Shown here piece after piece: positions 58,210-64,000 of a DNA stretch of 64,000 nt (its first letter is position 1; each line of letters opens with the position of its first letter). The stretch is from Fragum whitleyi (lineage: Eukaryota > Mollusca > Bivalvia > Cardiida > Cardiidae). The stretch lies in assembly GCA_948146395.1 (NCBI GenBank), contig OX411559.1:28178708-28242707 (forward strand). The letters are read 5' to 3'. Under the pieces are notes generated by a model, which ran no database searches, was not told the DNA's origin, and saw nothing but the letters and a program-made list of their open reading frames with translations. Made by a program: the position numbers and the translations under genes.

Positions 58210-59190
58210 AAATAATAAACAAATCTGCAAAGAAAATTGATAATGGAATCTGCGAGTCGCGTGAAAATCAGACGACACATTTGTGTGGTGTTATATACCC
58301 TTTAGCCCTTCCACCGTCTATAATTTTTTAACGAGAGTTGTGTTCGTGTTGGAGAGGTGTGAAGATAAAAAAAATTCCGCTAAATATTTTTTTAACACCA
58401 TAATGAAAGAGTTTCGATTGTTTTTTAAGCAAATAATTGTTTTTCTCGTTCAGAATTTATATGTTCAACCATTCTTTGAAGAAAACATGAGAATGATAAG
58501 TACACGCAAAACAGTGTTTCGCGGTTCGAATTTTATGCAACGCGCTGCATTTTGATAAAGACTCTGCTAATGCCGCTCAAAAAGGCTAATTATTGTTACG
58601 TCATTTTAGTCACATAGCGCTGATATCACTCTGTCAGTCACTCTCGCAAGACAAGTTACAACGAAAGCGAACTTATAGGCCTACGTTTTGAGAAATAGAG
58701 TTTCGATGATATCATAAAGATTTCATCTGCTACTTTTAAAAATAATTCCTTGATGCTATTTGTGGATGTGTACATTAAAGTTACTAATTCACCATTGACA
58801 CTTATCAGCACATTCTAAATTACTTTTGAAACTTAGAGTATTTTTAGATTACATATTAAATAAACAGTACATGTGAAAAAAGGGGGTGGAGGCCCCTGAT
58901 TATGTTTGTGTCCCGCTATTCAAAAAGGAACAATCTGGGTATTGTGAAAAAGATTTTTAAAATTGCGACCTCTGGTTGACCGGTCGTGGAACCAATCTAT
59001 TTTTTTTTTACACTTCAGAATAATATACTCTATTTCGATATAACGGCTTATGCCTTTTTCAAGATTTATTACATTGAAATGTCACAACTTCATCTTTACT
59101 TTCATACTGTGTGGCTATCATTTTTTTCTTTTAATTCTTCTTCTCTTTTTAACGTGATGGGTCACACATTTCTTTTAAAATGTTTATTCC
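58210..59190. other. AT-rich stretch, nothing identified
   Basis: Frames at 58283-58555 and 58986-59303 have no motif. The latter runs into the CCGG-iterated element. Confidence 0.35.
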
Positions 59191-59193
59191 ATA

Positions 59194-59933
59194 TAAGCCC
59201 CGTTCCCACTGTCACGGTGTTGGTCCCGGACACCCACGGTACCTCCCGGTGGGGAAAGAGCCGGTATTCCGGGATGATCCGGGATCTTTTCTCTAAAAAA
59301 TGATTCATATTCCCATATTCCCGACATTGCCCCGGTGTACCCCCGGTTTACTAGCAGGATCTTCCCGTTCGACCCCGGACTATCCCGATTTGTTCTCGGT
59401 TTGCCACGGTGTATTTACGGTGCAGGGGCCGGCGTGATCCCGGTTGATCCCGGTACGACCCGGTGTAACCCCGGTCGTCGCCGGTAGCGCACCGGTAGCC
59501 GCCGGTATCGCCCCTTCATATCACGGTTGTATTCCCGGTTTGTCACGGTTTCCCCCGGACCACTCCATCCGGGACTAACCGGGGGTCCAAACCGTGACAG
59601 TGGGAACGGGGCTTAGCTGAAAATGTCCACGGATCATCAGGGACTATCACGGTTGAGCAAGGGTAGAGAACCGGACTTGCCCCGGAATATGCCGGTGTTT
59701 CTCCGGATTAAGCCGATTCTTGACATCCTCCCGGTGAGTCCCGGTGACTGCCGGTTGTATTAAACATTTTAAAACATCCGGGGTCGGTTGCCGGATCAAC
59801 AAGGTTCATCCCGGATGGTCCAGGATATTCACGGTGCCGCCACGGTTGTATTCCCGGTTTGTCACGGTTTCCCCCGGACCACTCATCCGGGACTAACCGG
59901 GGGTCCAAACCGTGACAGTGGGCACGGGGCTTA
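59194..59933. mobile_element. CCGG-iterated TIR element, TA-flanked, with duplicated right end
   Basis: The left end is TA (59194-59195) plus AGCCCCGTTCCCACTGTCAC. The inverted right end (GTGACAGTGGGAACGGGGCT) occurs at 59594-59613, followed by TA, and again in near-identical form (one base different) at 59912-59931, also followed by TA. The ~100 bp before each right end is a direct duplicate (59520-59613 and 59834-59931) with about three differences. By hand count CCGG occurs about 20 times in the first 418 bp and about 34 times overall, mostly as CCCGGT, CCGGTT or TCCGGGA every 9-15 bp. The surrounding DNA is AT-rich. No transposase frame; the 113-codon minus frame is a composition effect. 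Confidence 0.8.
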
Positions 59934-59934
59934 A

Positions 59935-60965
59935 CATTCGTACAATGGATCGTAAACTTAGGCTTAACAAAAAAGAGTGTTATTCCTTTAAAGTTTGCAT
60001 TAACATGGAAACTTGCCGAAGTTGGGTCGAAACATTTTACATTTATCATATATTTACACGAATAGTTTCCTTTTCCGTCTCCTTATTTTACCACAATGCC
60101 GTCAGAAACGTCCCACTTACAGTACTTCCAGTGCTTTTATTTTTCTAATGCAGCGGTATAGATTAGTAAGGAAGAGAAAAATATCGCGTTAAAGTTCAGC
60201 GTTTTAAGGATTTTCATTCCAATCATACCTCCATGAAATGATATTTTTACTATGCATCTCTTTCTGAATTAACAGAAAAATCTAAGGTATCGACCAGTCG
60301 TTGGTATGCTCGTTTTGTGCTAAGAATTCCCACAGAACCTGCACGCGAACAATACAAAGCAATTCCGCGGTAATCTTATAAACCCAAAATCAATTACTTC
60401 AGATTAATGAGGTGCCGGGTCCTTTGTATTAAATAACATGCGGTATATAGTAGCAATTATAAAATGAGAATGAAGTCCCCTTAGGTTGCGAAAATCTAGT
60501 AGCAATAAGGACTTACATTCATTTATTACAACGCCTGTGGGCTACAAATTTACGTTACTATAACCACCAAACTACGTTTTATTTCCTTACCTAAGGTGTT
60601 TTTACGGTGGATTATCGAGAAATGACGGTAGATTAACGCTCATCGCCAAACAAGTGTAATTATCAATGAATTATACCCTGCTTTCGTTCATTTTACTATA
60701 TTTAACGTCATCTGAGCGGAGCCCAATAAACAAATCTTGATGAAGTCATTTTGACGTTGTCGCAATATGACACATTTGAGGCTAATTTTTTGTCCCAAAA
60801 TGTTCACATTATGTCCCTTTTTTGTTTGTTGTTGTTGTTTAGGGGGTGGGGGCATTTTCCCCATTGAAGAAATAGAATTGTCGTTTGTTTTTCGCCACCC
60901 TTGAAATTATAGCTTTTGCTTATCATTCCATGAAAGATAAATCGATGTTATACTGAATTGATTGA
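59935..60965. other. AT-rich stretch, nothing identified
   Basis: No supported features. A (GTT)n short run is at 60822-60838. Confidence 0.35.
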
Positions 60966-60967
60966 AT

Positions 60968-61082
60968 GAATGGATTTTTACGCCGCTTTCGACATTTTTT
61001 CAGTTAGATCCCTGCAGCTGAACCACCTAACAATGGATTCCTGGTATTTCTCTCAACAGCAAATCAGGGGGAATGAGTGTGA
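60968..61082 (-). mobile_element. SINE fragment with body deletion
   Basis: The minus strand reads ACACTCATTCCCCCTGATTT, then 'gagagaaataccaggaatccattgttaggtg', then GAAAGCGGCGTAAAAATCCA, matching the start and end of the 24.9-kb SINE body with the middle missing. Confidence 0.7.
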
Positions 61083-61084
61083 CT

Positions 61085-63170
61085 GAATAATACTCTGTGT
61101 GTGTGGGGGGGGGGAGATTTTGCATATTTTCCCAAAAACGGGATACTTTCCTGTGAAAAAAAAGCTTTCAAGTACAATGTTTGGTATTTCTCGACCCAAA
61201 ATAGTCTACCAGGATAACATTGTTGGAAAGAATAAAATAGCTTACTCATACAAGCTCCAATTCCCATCAATTCCCATCAATGTTCCTTTAATTGCGATTT
61301 TCAATTATTTTGATATTTGTATTTCAGTTATGATCACAGTTACCAGTGTATCTACCGCTGACTTTCTGTCGTTTACTTTTGTCTCACAAGTACCACCACA
61401 ACATTTGAAAGAAGTCAACAGATTTCCACCTTGCTCTTGAAATTGAATGCATATTTTCATCCTGTCATACAAGTTTTGATTTTCGGATGTCAATGCCAAA
61501 TTTGTTTTGTTCAACCCTACTTATCACACGCCCTTTGGTGCAAGACAAAGGACGTATGTAATAACGACATGACAAATTTCAGATGAAAACTAGCCAGATC
61601 CGTCCAACTCATTAGCTCACTCACAGCGACGTTTCATATTCAAGCCTCTTTGGTCTTGTAGTGAAAACGAAACCGCTTTATTTGATTCTTCAATAAAATT
61701 GAAAACAGAAGTTCATTGAAGTGTCCTATATCGTGCAAAACTCGGTGAACGAATGACAAATGATCAACCTAGAAAATAATACTTGTAATTCATGTAAATT
61801 TTGTGAATTTCTCCACGTGACATTCATTTCTTCTCTTCTACAAATCAATAGTCCGCGAGATTGTTTCTTCTTAGTCTCCCTTTTTTCTTAATTTTAGTTC
61901 GCCACTCAATCATGCAACAGTCTATAATATCTTTTTTTTCTTGACAATTCCTCGACCACGGAATCAAAAACTGTTTTCAGAATTTCAAAAATGGGCACAA
62001 CTTCAAATAAGGAGTACATGTTTTAGTCGTTACTATTTTACAAATTGCAGTTACTGTGGTCTTAATACCTAAAGTTTTTTTATTCTCTCGAATTTATATA
62101 TATATATATATATTTTTTTTTAGATCACTTGATAGCGAAAGAGATGTCATCATTTGAAGCAGTTATACAGCGCCGCGATAATAAGTAAGAATTATTTTTT
62201 TTAATTCCTGAGACATTGAAAAATGATTGGATCTGTGCATGAAAACCAAAAGGAAGCTTAATTCACATGATTTTGATATCCTTTTGGAATACCGGATAGA
62301 TGGAGAATTAAACGTTGTGTGTACAAAGTGCTTTTTGTATTGAAGATTTTTTTCTAACCGATGTTTTTACTTCAATTTATTGTTATCAATTATGTATTGT
62401 CTAAAACGCCTGTCATGTAAGACGATCGGTTTTTTTTTTTTTTTTTTTTTTTTTTTTGTTGTTGTTTTTTCTTACCTTGAGCCCAAATTTGTATACATCA
62501 TGGTCATACGTATTATTTGTTATTAGTGGGATTATAGGGAAAAGGGTACAGGGGATATTTATTTCTTTCGGTGTAATATCGATGCGGTATATTCGCCACT
62601 CGTGTAAATATTGCTTTTGTTGATATATCGTGCTTACATTGAAAAGAAATCTCTATATGAAACAAACATTTTATAATGGTAAAAATATAGTTTCTTTCTA
62701 CTAGGGAAACAAATTTTGTATGTAAAAATGTAATTTGCTAAAAAAAACTCAAGCTACATTTATAGGCAATTATCTTACCTGTTTTTCAATATTTTACAAT
62801 GGACGTTTTATAATCCTTTATTATAACACAGTTATTCTCACCGACTGAATTTGAACCTATTTATTGAAAAAGTTTAACAAATATCTAGGTCTATATGTAA
62901 AATTCGAAACAGTCTACCCAACATGTCACACAATATAAGGTGAAATTTACGTCGAGGGCATTCATACGTGGAATGGTTTTAATTTTGGATTTGATAAAAT
63001 TTTACATGTGAAATTTTACACTCGAAAAGGGCCATCTCCCTTTATCGCCATATAATCTATAATGTATCAGAATGATAACATGATGGACCCGGGGTATCCA
63101 AGTAACATAAATTACTCAAAACATATCAAAAGAAGTACTGATATCGTTGACTGGCAATCAAAAAAAAAAC
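61085..63170. other. AT-rich stretch with simple tracts, no gene recognised
   Basis: Contains a G run (61103-61113), an (AT)n run at about 62095-62113 and a T run at about 62430-62457. Frames at 61064-61514 overlap antisense and are not supported. Confidence 0.4.
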
Positions 63171-63171
63171 A

Positions 63172-63730
63172 ACAGTATGACTATGTGAACACGAGAGTAT
63201 GGTGATGTGAACTTGAGAGTATGATGATGTGAATACGAGAGTATGACGATGTAAATAGGAGTGTATGACGATGTGGGCAGGAGTGTATTACGATGTGAGC
63301 ACGAGAGAATGACAATGTGAGTATGAGAGGGTGAAGATTTGAGTACGAGACTAAACCGGGAAAATATGCCGATGTGAGTTTGAGAGTGTTCCGATGTGAG
63401 CATGAGAGTATACCGATGTGAGTACGTATTCCGATGTTAGCAAGAAGTATGCAGGAGCTTAAGATGATGCTGAGAGTAACTCATTGTGAGTATGAGAGTA
63501 TGCCGGTGTGTTTGAGAGATCGTTGATGTGAACATGAGAGTATGGCGATGTAAACACTGATAAGAGTATGACGATGACTTATAAGAATAAGCTGGTTTTA
63601 TTTTTAGAGTATGCAGATGAGAGCATGAGAGTATGCCGATGTGAGCTTGAGAGTGTGCAGAGTTGAGCATGAGAGTATGCCGATGAGAGTATGTCATTGT
63701 GAGTATGATAGTTTGCCGATGTGAAACGGA
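63172..63730 (+). repeat. 21-bp minisatellite, ~26 units
   Basis: The unit is CCGATGTGAGCATGAGAGTAT with frequent substitutions (ATGATGTGAA, ACGATGTGGGCAGGAGTGT). Because the period is a multiple of three, it creates Ser-His-rich minus-strand frames (63158-63403, 63437-63766) with a seven-residue repeat (HRHTLMx-like). I read these as artefacts, since units of broken length interrupt the frame around 63410-63600. Confidence 0.92.
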
Positions 63731-64000
63731 AAGAACGCAACGACCGTTCATTACAGACCGTAACAAAACTTAGGCAGTGTCCGTAGCGGTACGGGAAGCA
63801 AAAGTTTAATCCTGCGACTTACGTTCCTATGAAGTTGAGAAACGTTCTGTGATGTCAAATTCACATTTATCTACGCGTGTTTAAGATGAGTTGTACATTT
63901 ATCCGAGTTTGTAACGATTTTTCACGGATCTTACAGCGAGTTAAGAAGTACGTCAGCCGTTTCGTCACGTTCAATTGCGGTACATCCCGACGTGTTACTG

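Noticed and set aside
59708..60049. 113-codon minus frame rich in Pro/Gly/Asp
   Set aside because: It arises from the CCGG-iterated mobile element; composition, not homology, keeps it open.
63437..63766. His/Thr-rich secreted or metal-binding protein
   Set aside because: The frame follows a 21-bp minisatellite whose irregular units break the frame; there is no signal peptide or unique flank.

Overview
This window is AT-rich, gene-poor, intron-bearing animal DNA, and the repeat content points to a marine mollusc, most likely a bivalve. The main reasons are tRNA-headed SINEs whose 3' ends read like GCGT-AAAACCCxAT-CAAACAAA, long elements built from ~140-270 bp internal repeats containing phrases such as 'gaccaagtttcatgaag', and elements that open with a 'tatgcccccgcatcgat' hairpin. 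All three are, to my knowledge, typical of bivalve genomes. I cannot name the species. No rRNA, canonical tRNA, CRISPR or bacterial-type operon is visible.

Only one protein-coding exon is well supported: minus strand 10572-11250. It encodes a 226-residue N-terminal region (Ser/Asn/Pro-rich, then a basic stretch, then one membrane helix) and ends on a consensus GTAAGT splice donor. The later exons should lie at lower coordinates, but I could not identify them. Nearly every other open frame is repeat-derived or looks like chance.

Layout: 1-10.5 kb is mostly unique AT-rich sequence with inverted dispersed repeats, a TTAA-flanked MITE (2.0 kb), a foldback element (4.5 kb) and an old tandem-structured repeat (8.5-9.1 kb). 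10.5-11.3 kb holds the membrane-protein exon. 17.8-20.4 kb holds two ~140-bp-unit elements and, between them, a minus-strand LINE 3' end carrying the last 52 codons of a reverse transcriptase ORF and a (TC)n array. 21.2-26.4 kb is mobile-element rich: part of a TIR transposon, a second (TC)n array, two inverted Penelope-like fragments, a complete SINE with a 13-bp target duplication, a three-unit element and a second TTAA-type MITE. 27.3-28.7 kb is a 29-bp minisatellite. 31-47 kb holds hairpins, a CpG-iterated element (35.8 kb), a 910-bp TIR element (39.0-39.9 kb), SINE fragments and another internally repeated element ending in a near-palindrome (45.8-46.7 kb). 47-52 kb has a TIR MITE flanked by direct repeats, a ~165-bp tandem array and a second CpG-iterated element. 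55-64 kb has a second SINE type, two copies of a hairpin MITE (one interrupted by a LINE tail), a CCGG-iterated TIR element and a 21-bp minisatellite.

The genes do not form a pathway. The biology here is transposable-element ecology. The most unusual material is a set of three CpG-dense elements, each built by iterating its own short motif (35.84-36.24, 51.38-51.51 and 59.19-59.93 kb), and several internally repeated elements that differ inside but share one 3'-terminal module. All coordinates, alignments and counts were made by eye.
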